From assembly GCA_902802585.1 (NCBI GenBank), contig CADCMR010000002.1, positions 124,001-188,000 on the forward strand: a DNA stretch of 64,000 nt, given 5' to 3'. Below, piece after piece: positions 1 to 7,499 of this stretch (position 1 is the stretch's first letter; each line of letters opens with the position of its first letter). This stretch comes from an uncultured bacterium (GTDB lineage: Bacteria; Verrucomicrobiota; Lentisphaeria; Victivallales; UBA1829). The position numbers and the translations under genes were made by a program. The notes under the pieces are model-generated. The model did no database searches. It saw nothing but the letters and a program-made list of their open reading frames with translations, and was not told the DNA's origin.

Positions 1-488
1 ATGGACTTCGGCTGTTCCGCTGGACGTTGCGTCGGACGTTCCGCCGGACGCTCCGCCGGACGTTCTGCCGGACGCTCTGCCGGACGTTCCGCCGGCGGCG
101 GGTTGTCCTGCGGGCGCTTCTTTGCGGAAGGTTCCGTGCTTCCCGGTTTAGGCTGAGGTCTGGGCTGAGGTTGCGGCTGCGGTTTCTCAGGAGCCAGCGT
201 GCCGATCATGGGTTGCTGACCTTTTTTGTCGGGTGCCAGCGTACCGATCATGGATTGCTGACCTTTTCTGTCAGGCGCCAGCGTACCGATCATGGATTGC
301 TGACCTTTTCTGTCGGGCGCCAGCGTACCGATGATATTGGTCCCGCCCCACTCTTTCTTCGCAGGCTGGGGCTGCGGTTTGGGCGGCGGCTGAGGGCGTG
401 AAGCGCCGGCATAGAGGGATTCCGTCGCGACGCCGAGCAGGCACACGGTCAAAACGACCGCGACAAAACGTTTCAGAGGCAGATTCAT
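1..488 (-). CDS. secreted Pro-rich tandem-repeat protein (C-terminus beyond window)
   Basis: The frame opens at an ATG (488-486) behind AAGGAGG and stays open to the window edge, giving at least 162 residues. Residues 1-27 look like a Sec signal peptide (MNLPLKRF, then a hydrophobic run ending SLYAG). After a PQP/KPQ-rich stretch come three near-identical 14-residue units (MIGTLAPDRKGQQS type, 42 bp each, about 191-335) and a partial fourth. A Pro/Gln linker follows, then about seven PAER/PTQR four-residue units (about 9-93) running off the edge. No family recognised; the composition suits an extended envelope or surface protein. The identical DNA repeats suggest copy number can change by slippage. 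The plus-strand frame here is an Arg-rich shadow. Confidence 0.8.
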   Translation of the reverse strand, partial: MNLPLKRFVAVVLTVCLLGVATESLYAGASRPQPPPKPQPQPAKKEWGGTNIIGTLAPDRKGQQSMIGTLAPDRKGQQSMIGTLAPDKKGQQPMIGTLAPEKPQPQPQPRPQPKPGSTEPSAKKRPQDNPPPAERPAERPAERPAERPAERPTQRPAEQPKS

Positions 489-589
489 AGGTTCCTCCTT
501 GAAAATAAGTTCATTCCCGTGCGCGGAAACCGTTTTTCGCTTTATTCCATTTCACACGGAAAAGGTTGTGTTCAATACGTCACTCTAAC

Positions 590-618
590 AATTTACATCT
601 CTGAATTGTTTTTGTCAA
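590..618 (-). promoter_or_regulatory. sigma-70-type promoter for the repeat protein
   Basis: On the minus strand TTGACA (618-613) is followed after 17 bp by TAAATT (595-590). Transcription would start near 583 and leave a leader of about 95 nt before the ATG at 488. The spacer ends GATG just before the -10, as in the hibernation-factor promoter at 48546-48574. Confidence 0.6.
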
Positions 619-629
619 GCCGTTTTCAT

Positions 630-684
630 AAAAAAAAACGGAAAAAGCCTCCGGACAGGACGCCGGATTCGACGAAGGCTGTCC
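630..684 (-). terminator. intrinsic terminator with no coding gene upstream
   Basis: On the minus strand GGACAG/CTGTCC (684-679 with 658-653) and AGCCT/AGGCT (680-676 with 650-646) form competing stems. They are followed by T5 (646-642) and, after CCG, T9 (638-630). The next gene on the right lies on the plus strand, so a non-coding minus transcript is implied. Confidence 0.5.
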
Positions 685-827
685 CGCCACTCCGAGGGCA
701 GAACAATCGTTTCCGTCTGTGCCGCTTTCGAGGATTGTCAGAGAGGCGGGAAAATGATATTCTCCTCATCATTTCGGTCTCTCAAAAAAATCCGAAAAAA
801 ACGTTTTTGTGCCTTGACATCGACTAA
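630..827 (-). ncRNA. candidate small structured RNA, minus strand
   Basis: No convincing coding frame occupies 490-1091. Read on the minus strand, about 830 to 630 contains three successive stem-loops. The first has arms at 779-783/741-745 and 768-774/752-758 and is perfectly paired. The second pairs 733-739 with 702-708 and needs a G-U pair that exists only in the minus-strand RNA. The third is a hairpin at 646-684 followed by T5 and T9. A minus promoter candidate TTGTTC (861-856), 16 bp, TATAGC (839-834) would start it near 827, giving about 200 nt. It matches no RNA family I recognise. T-runs near its 5' end are a caution. Confidence 0.3.
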
Positions 828-841
828 AACCGTGCTATAGT
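814..841 (+). promoter_or_regulatory. sigma-70-type promoter for the VVVAPAP-repeat protein
   Basis: TTGACA (814-819), 16 bp spacer ending GTGC, TATAGT (836-841). Predicted start is near 848. The -10 overlaps a possible minus-strand -10 (839-834), so the two directions may compete for polymerase. Confidence 0.65.
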
Positions 842-847
842 ATTATT

Positions 848-1091
848 CGGAAACTGAACAATTAGGTCTTTGTTCCAGTTCTTTCATGAAAGAGCGAATG
901 ATTAAAGGGCAGCTCTATTGATTCGGACGGATGGAGTTTCAGCAGACAGGCAAACAGGACGACGCAGGAAGATTTGAGCGTGTTTACCTCAATGTAACCG
1001 CAGGAAAGCTTCCCAACTGGAATTTGCCCGGATGCGAAAGTCCGCCGGAAACCAATAATAGATCGCCCTAACACAGAAAGGACCCCCGAAA
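848..1091 (+). promoter_or_regulatory. long 5' leader of the repeat protein gene
   Basis: About 244 nt separate the predicted start site from the ATG at 1092. I see short hairpins (a CTTTCATGAAAG palindrome near 883, GGAAAGCTTCC near 1009) and no leader ORF with a ribosome site. I compared it with the c-di-GMP riboswitch pattern and found no match. It may be regulatory, but nothing identifies a ligand. Confidence 0.3.
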
Positions 1092-1553
1092 ATGAAGAAA
1101 GCAACCCTCGCAATCCTGACCATGTGTGTGCTGATGACCACAGCTCATGCGCAAACTGTTATTGTGGAAAGAAGGCCCGGTCTTCTCACCGACCTCGTCG
1201 ACGTGGCGGGCGCGCTGCTCACGCTGCCCATCGCCGTTGCGGAAGGCGTCGCGCTGGGCGCCGCGGAAACAGCCGATGCAATCCTGACCGGCACGACGAC
1301 CGTTTACACCACGCCCGCCCCCGTCTATGTCGCCCCCGCTCCAGCGCCGGTTGTCGTCGCCCCCGCGCCGGTTGTCGTCGCCCCAGCGCCGGTTGTCGTC
1401 GCCCCCGCGCCGGTTGTCGTCGCCCCCGCGCCGGTTCAGACCACGACAACGGTCACCAGGACAGTCACCACCACGAGAACCACGACCGTGACACGTCCGG
1501 CGTATCAAGTCGTTGTTCCCCGTCGGCGTGTCATCCGGTATCGCTACTGGTAA
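1092..1553 (+). CDS. secreted Ala/Pro/Val-repeat protein
   Basis: 153 residues, ATG behind AGAAAGGA. Signal peptide of about 20 residues (MKKATLAILT, ending AHAQ). Residues 22-65 form a plausible amphipathic domain (LLTDLVDVAGALLTLPIAVAEG) ending in TADAILTGT. Residues about 75-115 are four to five copies of a VVVAPAP unit encoded by 21-bp repeats. A Thr/Arg-rich segment and a strongly basic tail (RRRVIRYRYW) follow. No domain recognised. The basic C-terminus suggests electrostatic binding to the envelope. It has its own promoter and terminator. The minus-strand Arg/Gly-rich frames over the repeats are shadows. Confidence 0.8.
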   Translation: MKKATLAILTMCVLMTTAHAQTVIVERRPGLLTDLVDVAGALLTLPIAVAEGVALGAAETADAILTGTTTVYTTPAPVYVAPAPAPVVVAPAPVVVAPAPVVVAPAPVVVAPAPVQTTTTVTRTVTTTRTTTVTRPAYQVVVPRRRVIRYRYW

Positions 1554-1589
1554 AACAAAAAACGCCCGTTTTCAGGCGGATCATCTTCC

Positions 1590-1625
1590 ATCCTGCACAA
1601 GGCAATCCCCTGTGCAGGATTTTTA
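1590..1625 (+). terminator. intrinsic terminator after the repeat protein
   Basis: Perfect 10-bp stem (1590-1599 with 1611-1620, ATCCTGCACA/TGTGCAGGAT), 11-nt loop, then TTTTATT. It overlaps the end of convergent uppP. Confidence 0.85.
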
Positions 1626-2501
1626 TTCTATCGTGCCCGTTTCGATTTCAACAACGGGAGCATCGGGTTCCATTTCCTTTTCAATCTTCACGACGCCGCA
1701 GAAGAACAGGATCAGCAGGATGGCGCCGAGCACGATGCGATACCAGCCGAAAAGCTTGAAGTCGTGCTTTTTCACATAGTCCATGAACCACGCAATCACG
1801 CCCCACGCCACAAAGAACGCGGTCACGAAGCCGATCGCGAGCGCGATCCACTGTGGTCCGGTGAGGTGCGCCCCGCCCTTCACCATCTTCAAAAGCGAAG
1901 CCCCGAACATCGTCGGGATCGCCAGGAAGAACGAAAATTCGGCGGCGCACGCGCGCGAGCACCCGAGGCACATCGCGCCGAGGATCGTCACGGCGGAACG
2001 CGATGTCCCGGGGACCATGGCGAGGCATTGGAAGAAGCCGACCGCGAGCGCCTTGCCGTAGCTCATCTTCACAATCTCCGCCGTGCCTGATTCGCGTTTT
2101 TCCAGGCGCCCGCTGAACACGAGCGCCACGCCCCACACGACCAGCGCCACGGACACCACCACGATGTTGAAGAGGTTTTTCTCAATGAAGTCGTCGAGCA
2201 GGAAACCGATCACGGCGGCGGGGATCACGCCGACCACCACGCGCGACCAAAGCGGGACCATCGCCATGAATCCGGCGACGTTCCACTTTTGCGGGAAGAT
2301 GGTCTTGTAGAAATACACGAGCACGGACAGGATCGCGCCGAGCTGGATCACGACCTCGAAGAGTTTTGCGAAATCCTTGTCCTTCATCGGGAAGAAGCTG
2401 TCCACGATGATCATGTGACCTGTGCTGCTGATCGGGAGGAATTCGGTCACGCCCTCTACGATGCCCTGCACAAACGCCTGAAGAGAAAGAATCAAGTCCA
2501 C
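1623..2501 (-). CDS. uppP: undecaprenyl-diphosphatase UppP/BacA
   Basis: 292 residues, the usual family length. It dephosphorylates undecaprenyl pyrophosphate to recycle the lipid carrier for peptidoglycan and envelope glycans, and confers bacitracin resistance when overproduced. Visible motifs are EGVTEFLPISSTGH at residues 16-29 and PGTSRS, the two catalytic signatures, within about eight hydrophobic helices. The start is GTG, supported by AGGAGG about 8 nt upstream. Third gene of a pdxJ-pilT-uppP run. The acidic C-terminal tail (EPDAPVVEIETG) is a small lineage addition. Confidence 0.97.
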   Translation of the reverse strand: MDLILSLQAFVQGIVEGVTEFLPISSTGHMIIVDSFFPMKDKDFAKLFEVVIQLGAILSVLVYFYKTIFPQKWNVAGFMAMVPLWSRVVVGVIPAAVIGFLLDDFIEKNLFNIVVVSVALVVWGVALVFSGRLEKRESGTAEIVKMSYGKALAVGFFQCLAMVPGTSRSAVTILGAMCLGCSRACAAEFSFFLAIPTMFGASLLKMVKGGAHLTGPQWIALAIGFVTAFFVAWGVIAWFMDYVKKHDFKLFGWYRIVLGAILLILFFCGVVKIEKEMEPDAPVVEIETGTIE

Positions 2502-2570
2502 GGGGGAGCCTCCTGCGCCGAGCCGCCTAGTCCAGGGGAAACAGGCGGTCCGGACGCGTCGGGAATGAGG

Positions 2571-3662
2571 TTATTTCGAGCTGTTCAGGAAGATGCCCTT
2601 CAGGTTCATCTTCAGGGCGGTGGGCGAGCTGGACGCGGCGAGGCCGACTTCCTCGGTAATCTCGCCGTTGTTGATACGGTCGAGGATCGCCATGTTGAAC
2701 GTCTGCATGCCGGCTTCGCGGGCGCTTTCCATCGCCTCGGGCAGCTTCTCGAACTCCTTCTTGGAGATGTAGCGCTGGACGACCGGGTCGCAGATCATGA
2801 CCTCGACGACCGGGACCACGCCCTTTCCGAGCGCCTTCGGCAGCAGGCGCTGCGCGATGGTCGCCTTCAGGTTGGCGGAGAGCGCCTCGAGGATGGTGTC
2901 CTGTTCCTGGATCGGATAGAGGTCGAGGATACGCCCGACGACCTGCGAGGCGTCGGCGGCGTGCACGGTGCTGATGACCATGTGGCCGGTGTCGGCGGCC
3001 TGGAGCGCGGCCTCGAAACTCTCTTTGTCGCGCATTTCGCCGACCATGATCACGTCCGGCGCCTGGCGCATGGCGTGCGTGAGGGCGCTGTAGAACGACG
3101 GGCAGTCCAGCCCGACTTCGCGCTGCTCCACGAACGACTTGCCGTCGCGGAACTCGTATTCGATCGGGTCCTCGATCGTGATGATGTGCTTCGTGAAATG
3201 CTCGTTGATGTGCTGGATCATTGCCGCCAGGGTGGTGGATTTGCCGCTGCCGGTGGTGCCGCAGACCAGGATGATGCCGCGCGGGGTCTCCGCGATGCTG
3301 CGGAGCACGGGCGGGAGGGAAAGCTCCTCCATCGAGCTGATCTTGCTCTTCACGTAGCGCAGGGTGATGCCGTGCATGCCGCGCTGCTTGTGCGCGTTGA
3401 TACGGAACCGCCCCAGCTCCTCCACGCAGTAGGAGAAGTCCGCGTCGCCGTTTTGCTCGTATTCCTTCATCATGCGCGCGTCCATGATGTCATGCAGGAG
3501 CGTGTCGAGGAATTCATGCGTCGTGACGAAGTCGACGGGGTAGAGTGCGCCCGCGATGCGGAGGTTGGCGGGGGCGTCTTCCTTGAGCAGGACATCCGAC
3601 GCGCCGTGTTCCACGCACTGAGCGAGGATCTGATGGAAGGTTTCGATGATCTCCGATGCCAT
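2571..3662 (-). CDS. PilT/PilU-type pilus retraction ATPase
   Basis: 363 residues. Cytoplasmic hexameric ATPase that disassembles type IV pili. Walker A is GTTGSGKS (135-142). Asp box (IEDPIEYEF), Walker B (APDVIMVGEMRD) and His box (TGHMVISTVHAAD) follow. The C-terminal AIRNLIRE motif typical of PilT is not visible; the region reads EAGMQTFNMAIL, closer to PilU. It may act on type IV pili or on a pseudopilus related to the FTLIE proteins in this window. RBS AAAGGA. No assembly ATPase, inner-membrane core protein or prepilin peptidase is in the window. Confidence 0.93.
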   Translation of the reverse strand: MASEIIETFHQILAQCVEHGASDVLLKEDAPANLRIAGALYPVDFVTTHEFLDTLLHDIMDARMMKEYEQNGDADFSYCVEELGRFRINAHKQRGMHGITLRYVKSKISSMEELSLPPVLRSIAETPRGIILVCGTTGSGKSTTLAAMIQHINEHFTKHIITIEDPIEYEFRDGKSFVEQREVGLDCPSFYSALTHAMRQAPDVIMVGEMRDKESFEAALQAADTGHMVISTVHAADASQVVGRILDLYPIQEQDTILEALSANLKATIAQRLLPKALGKGVVPVVEVMICDPVVQRYISKKEFEKLPEAMESAREAGMQTFNMAILDRINNGEITEEVGLAASSSPTALKMNLKGIFLNSSK

Positions 3663-3702
3663 TTTCTGGAATCCTTTCTGCTGGGGTAAAAAACGAGCGG
3701 GC

Positions 3703-4443
3703 TTATTCGCCTTTGTAATAATTCATGAGGTCAAGCATCTCTTCGACCGCCGCGCCGACGCCGACCATGATGGCGCGCGCGATGATGCTGTGCCCGATGT
3801 TGAGTTCATGCAGATGCGGCACGGCGGCGAGCAGCAGCCGGATATTGTCGTAGTCGATGCCGTGCCCGGCGTTCACGCCGATGCCGAGCGAATGCGCATA
3901 CTCCGCCCCCTTCGCCAGGCGGTCGAGCTCGGCGGCACGGTCGGAATCGGAAACGGCGTTCGCGAACGATCCGGTGTGAAGTTCGACGAACTCCGCGCCG
4001 CACTGCCTGGCGCAGTCGATCTGCGCGAAATCGGGCGCGATGAAGAGGCTGACGGCGATCCCGGCGTTCTTCAGCACCGGAACCCAGCGCATGAGTTTAT
4101 CGAGGCTCGCGACGGCGTCGAGACCGCCCTCGGTCGTGAGCTCCTGGCGCTTCTCCGGCACCAGGCAGCAGCTCTGCGGACGCACCAGCGTGCTCGCGAT
4201 GCGGACCATCTCTTCGGTCAGCGCCATTTCCATGTTGAGGCGGAGCCCCGCCTGCGAAAGCGCGATCACGTCCGCGTCCTGAATGTGGCGGCGGTCTTCG
4301 CGAAGGTGGGCGGTGATGCCGTCCGCTCCGGCGGCCATGCAGAGCTGCGCGGCTTCGAGCGGAGACGGCTGGGCGGCGAGGCGGGCCTGGCGGACCGTCG
4401 CCACGTGGTCGATATTGACACCGAGTTTCAATGTTCTATTCAT
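3703..4443 (-). CDS. pdxJ: pyridoxine 5'-phosphate synthase
   Basis: 246 residues. Condenses 3-amino-2-oxopropyl phosphate with 1-deoxyxylulose 5-phosphate to form pyridoxine 5'-phosphate, the last committed step of the DXP-dependent vitamin B6 pathway. Typical features are the N-terminal LGVNIDHVATVRQAR, the HLREDRRHIQD segment, ELHTGSFA and VNAGHGIDYDN of the TIM barrel. RBS TGGAGG. First gene of the operon with pilT and uppP; no other B6 genes are nearby. Confidence 0.97.
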   Translation of the reverse strand: MNRTLKLGVNIDHVATVRQARLAAQPSPLEAAQLCMAAGADGITAHLREDRRHIQDADVIALSQAGLRLNMEMALTEEMVRIASTLVRPQSCCLVPEKRQELTTEGGLDAVASLDKLMRWVPVLKNAGIAVSLFIAPDFAQIDCARQCGAEFVELHTGSFANAVSDSDRAAELDRLAKGAEYAHSLGIGVNAGHGIDYDNIRLLLAAVPHLHELNIGHSIIARAIMVGVGAAVEEMLDLMNYYKGE

Positions 4444-4479
4444 AATAAACCAAACCTCCAGAAAAGAAAGTAATCTAGT

Positions 4480-4508
4480 AATGTAGCACGTTTTTATTCA
4501 TTTCGCAA
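4480..4508 (-). promoter_or_regulatory. promoter for pdxJ-pilT-uppP
   Basis: TTGCGA (4508-4503), 17 bp ending GTGC, TACATT (4485-4480). The -35 lies inside the last codons of the preceding gene, so the promoter is embedded in the end of the rib operon. Confidence 0.6.
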
Positions 4509-5309
4509 GTCGGAAACCATTTTTGCGAACAAATCCGACTCCGGAATCGCCATGCGGTTGCGGACCGAACGCGGACACAGCATGTACGGTCCCCGGAAGA
4601 GGCGGCGTTCCAGCAGCTCCGCCCACGGACGGAACTGCGCCGGGGCGATGTGGAGACCGCTGTCGGCGTCGTATACCAGCACAGCCTGGTGCGCCTCGCA
4701 GCCGAGCAACCCGAGCAAGTCCGCCTTGTCCTCCTCCGGACCGACCTCGAACGGATGGATGTCAAGGCTGAGTTTCACCAGTGGGCTGAGCGACCCGCGC
4801 ATGAACCTGCCCATCAGCTGCGCCGTCATGATGTCGCGTTCGGATTTGAACGGGACACGGTACGGGACCAGCAGCTCGAAGTTTTCGCGGTAGAGGACGG
4901 GGACCAGGTGTCTAATGATTTCCAGCGCGGCGGTTTCCGCGGCATCGTCGCCGAGGATCCGCCTCATGTCAAGTCCGAAAAGTGCCCCGGACACGCCCGC
5001 GGCGGCAAGCGTGCGGACCATGATCGAAGCCTGTTCCACGAAGTCGCGGCGGTAGTTTTCCTCCAGGAACGGTATCTCCCGCGTAAGGTCGGGTGCCATC
5101 AGATGTCCGGCGCGCACGGTTTTGAACTTGCAGGACGCCAGGCGCCGCTGGAACTCCGTGTCGCTGTGCAGGAAGCATTCCGTCGGGATCTCCATGACGT
5201 CGAACGTGCCCGGCGTGAGGAAGTCCGGCACGGACGCCGGATCCATGCCTGCGTGACCGAGCGCCAGACCGAATTGAAGCGCCTTGTAGTCGATCTTTTC
5301 CGCTTCCAT
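4494..5309 (-). CDS. conserved hypothetical, possible TIM-barrel protein coupled to ribE
   Basis: 271 residues (MEAEKIDYKALQFGL start). The ATG shares its A with the TGA of ribE (TGATG), so translation is coupled; longer frames upstream are shadows of ribE. I do not recognise the family. The alternation of short hydrophobic strands with helices (FDVMEIPTEC, VSGALFGLDMRRILG, FELLVPYRVPF, LVKLSLDIHPFEV, QAVLVYDADSGLHI) and conserved-looking acidic/His residues suggest a sugar-isomerase-like or AP-endonuclease-like TIM barrel. No signal peptide, so cytoplasmic. Operon context hints at flavin or sugar-phosphate metabolism, but that is inference. Confidence 0.8.
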   Translation of the reverse strand: MEAEKIDYKALQFGLALGHAGMDPASVPDFLTPGTFDVMEIPTECFLHSDTEFQRRLASCKFKTVRAGHLMAPDLTREIPFLEENYRRDFVEQASIMVRTLAAAGVSGALFGLDMRRILGDDAAETAALEIIRHLVPVLYRENFELLVPYRVPFKSERDIMTAQLMGRFMRGSLSPLVKLSLDIHPFEVGPEEDKADLLGLLGCEAHQAVLVYDADSGLHIAPAQFRPWAELLERRLFRGPYMLCPRSVRNRMAIPESDLFAKMVSDLRNE

Positions 5310-5968
5310 CAGAATCCCGCCTCCGTCAGGTCGCGCATGGAAATCGTTTTGAGGGTTTGCGCGCCCGAAGCCCCGCCATCCATGTGCCTGAGCTGCTCGC
5401 AGACATACTTGCCGATCAGGTCGGTTTCGATGTTCACGAGGTCGCCCGGCTTCAGATCGTCGAGGTTGGTCTCGCGCCGGGTCGTCGGGATCAGCCGCAC
5501 CGCAAACGTTTCGTCGGTCACGTCCGTAAGCGTGAGGGAAACGCCGTTCACGCACACGCTGCCTTTCGTCACGAAGAAAATCCTCAGGTCGGAGGGCATT
5601 TCCATGCGGAGTTCGTAGTCATCGCCGACCTTGCCGAACGAAACCACCTTCACGGCGGCGTCGACGTGTCCGCTGACCAGATGCCCGCCGAGGCGGCTGC
5701 CGAGACTCAGCGCACGTTCCAGGTTCACGCGTGCGCCGATCTTCACCTGCCCCAGGTTCGTCCGGTCCAGCGTCTCTTTCATAACGAAAAATGTCAGGTT
5801 CCCGCCCGATTCCTTCTCGAACGTGAGGCACGCGCCATTCACGGCGATGCTCTCGCCCGCCTCAAGATCGGTCCACGGGGCGTCGGGCTTCACGGTCAGG
5901 CGTCCGGCTTTCGCACCGGTTTCGCGCCCGGTCAGGATCCCGGTCTTTTCAATCAAGCCTGTAAACAT
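5309..5968 (-). CDS. ribE: riboflavin synthase alpha chain
   Basis: 219 residues. Dismutates two 6,7-dimethyl-8-ribityllumazine molecules to riboflavin. Starts with the hallmark MFTGLIE and contains two homologous lumazine-binding domains: about 1-97 with SIAVNGACLTF, and 98-200 with GGHLVSGHVDA and SVCVNGVSLTLTDV. Lies 21 bp downstream of ribD. Lumazine synthase and the GTP cyclohydrolase/DHBP synthase genes are not in the window. Confidence 0.97.
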   Translation of the reverse strand: MFTGLIEKTGILTGRETGAKAGRLTVKPDAPWTDLEAGESIAVNGACLTFEKESGGNLTFFVMKETLDRTNLGQVKIGARVNLERALSLGSRLGGHLVSGHVDAAVKVVSFGKVGDDYELRMEMPSDLRIFFVTKGSVCVNGVSLTLTDVTDETFAVRLIPTTRRETNLDDLKPGDLVNIETDLIGKYVCEQLRHMDGGASGAQTLKTISMRDLTEAGF

Positions 5969-5989
5969 CGTAACATCTCCTCATTCTTC

Positions 5990-7054
5990 TCAAGATTCCG
6001 GGTACAGCGGATACGCTTCGATCCGCAGGTCGCACCCCAGCTCCGACACGCGAAGACGGTCGAGTTGGACCGCCTCGGACAGCGCAGACGGATCGGGACC
6101 GCCCAGCACGGGACGGCTTCCGCGTCCGCCGAGCAGTTTCGGCGCGATATGGAACTCAACCTTGTCGACGGCGTGCGCGCGAATCGCCGACGCCGCCAGT
6201 TCGCCGCCGCCTTCGATCAGCAGCATGGTCACGTTCTCACGCCCGAGCCGGGCGAGGAAAGCCCGCCAGTCCTCCGGCGTGTCAAGCACGACGGATTCCC
6301 AGCCTTCGCCCGCCCCGGACAGGATTTCCGGGTGGTGCGTGGCGATGATCCTGCGCGGCGTCTTCAGGACGGTTCCGTCCGGCGTGCGCGCCGTGAACCG
6401 GGGCAAATCGGTGCGGAACGTCTCCGCGCCCGCGAGCACGGCGTCGGAAAGCCGCCTCAGGTACGCCACGCGTTCCCGCGCGGTTTCGGAGGTGACCCAC
6501 TTGGAATCCCCGTTCGCGGCGGCGATCTTCCCGTCGAGCGTCTCCGCCATTTTCAGCAGCACGAACGGGCGTCCCGTCGTGATCCACCGGAAGAACGCCT
6601 CGTGATGCACGCGGCATTCCTCCTCAAGCACGCCGGTCTCCACTTCGATCCCGGCGGCGCGCAGGATGTCCACGCCGCGTCCCGCGTGTTTCGGGTTCGG
6701 GTCGAGGCAGCCGACCACCACGCGCCGGATCCTGTTCCGGATGATCGCGTCGCAGCACGGAGGCGTGCGCCCCGAGGTGCTGCACGGTTCCAGCGTGACA
6801 TACAGGTCCGCGCCCGCGGCATCGGATTCGCGCGGCAGACTCAGGAACGCCTCGATCTCGGCGTGCGGACCGCCGCAGCGTTTGTGGTGGCCGCGTCCGA
6901 CGATCTGACCGTCGCGCACGATGACAGCGCCAACCGCCGGGTTCGGGCTGGTGTACCCCGCGCCGAGTTCTGCTTCGTTCAATGCCTCGCGCATAAAAAA
7001 CTGGTCGTTTCCGCCGTCCACGAAAGTCCGCTCCATATTGGTCCGATCCGGCAT
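5990..7054 (-). CDS. ribD: bifunctional riboflavin deaminase/reductase RibD
   Basis: About 354 residues from the ATG at 7054; a TTG at 7066 would add four. The N-terminal zinc deaminase (residues about 20-140) shows SPNPAVGAV, PHAEIEA and PCSTSGRTPPC, the zinc ligands and catalytic Glu. The C-terminal NADPH-dependent reductase (about 150-354) shows LLKMAETLDGKIA, SDAVLAGAETFRTD, LLIEGGGELAASA. Catalyses the second and third steps of riboflavin synthesis. First gene of ribD-ribE-unknown. No FMN riboswitch is visible: only about 35 nt lie between the predicted start site and the ATG. Confidence 0.96.
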   Translation of the reverse strand: MPDRTNMERTFVDGGNDQFFMREALNEAELGAGYTSPNPAVGAVIVRDGQIVGRGHHKRCGGPHAEIEAFLSLPRESDAAGADLYVTLEPCSTSGRTPPCCDAIIRNRIRRVVVGCLDPNPKHAGRGVDILRAAGIEVETGVLEEECRVHHEAFFRWITTGRPFVLLKMAETLDGKIAAANGDSKWVTSETARERVAYLRRLSDAVLAGAETFRTDLPRFTARTPDGTVLKTPRRIIATHHPEILSGAGEGWESVVLDTPEDWRAFLARLGRENVTMLLIEGGGELAASAIRAHAVDKVEFHIAPKLLGGRGSRPVLGGPDPSALSEAVQLDRLRVSELGCDLRIEAYPLYPES

Positions 7055-7095
7055 GCTGTCTGCCAAACACTGTTTTCAGGAAAAAGTACCCCGAA

Positions 7096-7123
7096 AATAT
7101 AGCTTGTTTTTTCCCGATTGCAA
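7096..7123 (-). promoter_or_regulatory. promoter for the ribD operon
   Basis: TTGCAA (7123-7118), 16 bp, TATATT (7101-7096). Divergent from the TSCPD promoter at 7153-7181. Confidence 0.6.
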
Positions 7124-7152
7124 GACTTTTTCTCTCTTTTTTCATTTTGGAA

Positions 7153-7181
7153 TTGGTCTTTTCGTTTTTTCGTGCTACATT
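7153..7181 (+). promoter_or_regulatory. promoter for the TSCPD gene
   Basis: TTGGTC (7153-7158), 17 bp ending GTGC, TACATT (7176-7181). Leader of about 50 nt before the ATG at 7237. Confidence 0.5.
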
Positions 7182-7236
7182 AAGAACCGCATACCGCTTT
7201 TTTCATTATCTCAACCTATCCCGAAAGGACACCGCC

Positions 7237-7497
7237 ATGCACTACACCTACAAGAACAGCCCGCTCGTCTGCTCTTCCCAGATCGACATCGACATCGACA
7301 ACGGCATCATCACCAACGTGGCGTTCACGGGCGGCTGCCCCGGCAACCTCACCGCCATCGGCATCCTCGTGAAGGGTAAGAAGCCTCAGGAAGTCATCGA
7401 CATGCTCGAAGGCGTCGACTGCGGCGGCAAAGGCACATCCTGCACCGACCAGCTCGCCAAGGCGCTGAAGGAAATCCTCGCGGGACGGCTCGGCTGA
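7237..7497 (+). CDS. TSCPD-domain protein (TIGR03905 type)
   Basis: 86 residues from the ATG behind AAAGGAC; an in-frame start 90 nt upstream would lie before the promoter's predicted start site and is rejected. The whole protein is a TSCPD domain of the four-cysteine family: SPLVCSSQIDIDI, TGGCPGNLTAIGILVKGK, LEGVDCGGKGTSCTDQLA. Four cysteines suggest metal or iron-sulfur binding. The related domain occurs at the C-terminus of some B12-dependent ribonucleotide reductases, but the stand-alone protein's function is unknown. Two bases separate it from the next gene. Confidence 0.9.
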   Translation: MHYTYKNSPLVCSSQIDIDIDNGIITNVAFTGGCPGNLTAIGILVKGKKPQEVIDMLEGVDCGGKGTSCTDQLAKALKEILAGRLG

Positions 7498-7499
7498 CC

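Noticed and set aside
186..335. Regular 42-bp repeats that might be taken for a CRISPR array
   Set aside because: Units are contiguous without spacers and encode an in-frame peptide repeat.
519..827. 102-codon plus-strand frame in the gene-free stretch
   Set aside because: No ribosome site, mixed composition, crosses the terminator hairpin and a stable stem-loop.
900..1060. c-di-GMP or other riboswitch in the leader
   Set aside because: Only isolated GGCAAAC and GACGCA words; the conserved core and helices are absent.
862..1113. 83-codon minus-strand frame over the leader of the repeat protein
   Set aside because: Starts inside the opposite gene and has no ribosome site or recognisable features.
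2289..3689. 466-codon plus-strand frame opposite pilT
   Set aside because: Antisense shadow of a clearly recognisable gene; composition dominated by Asp, Val, His and Leu.
7055..7095. FMN riboswitch ahead of ribD
   Set aside because: Only about 35 nt lie between predicted start site and ATG, too short for the aptamer.
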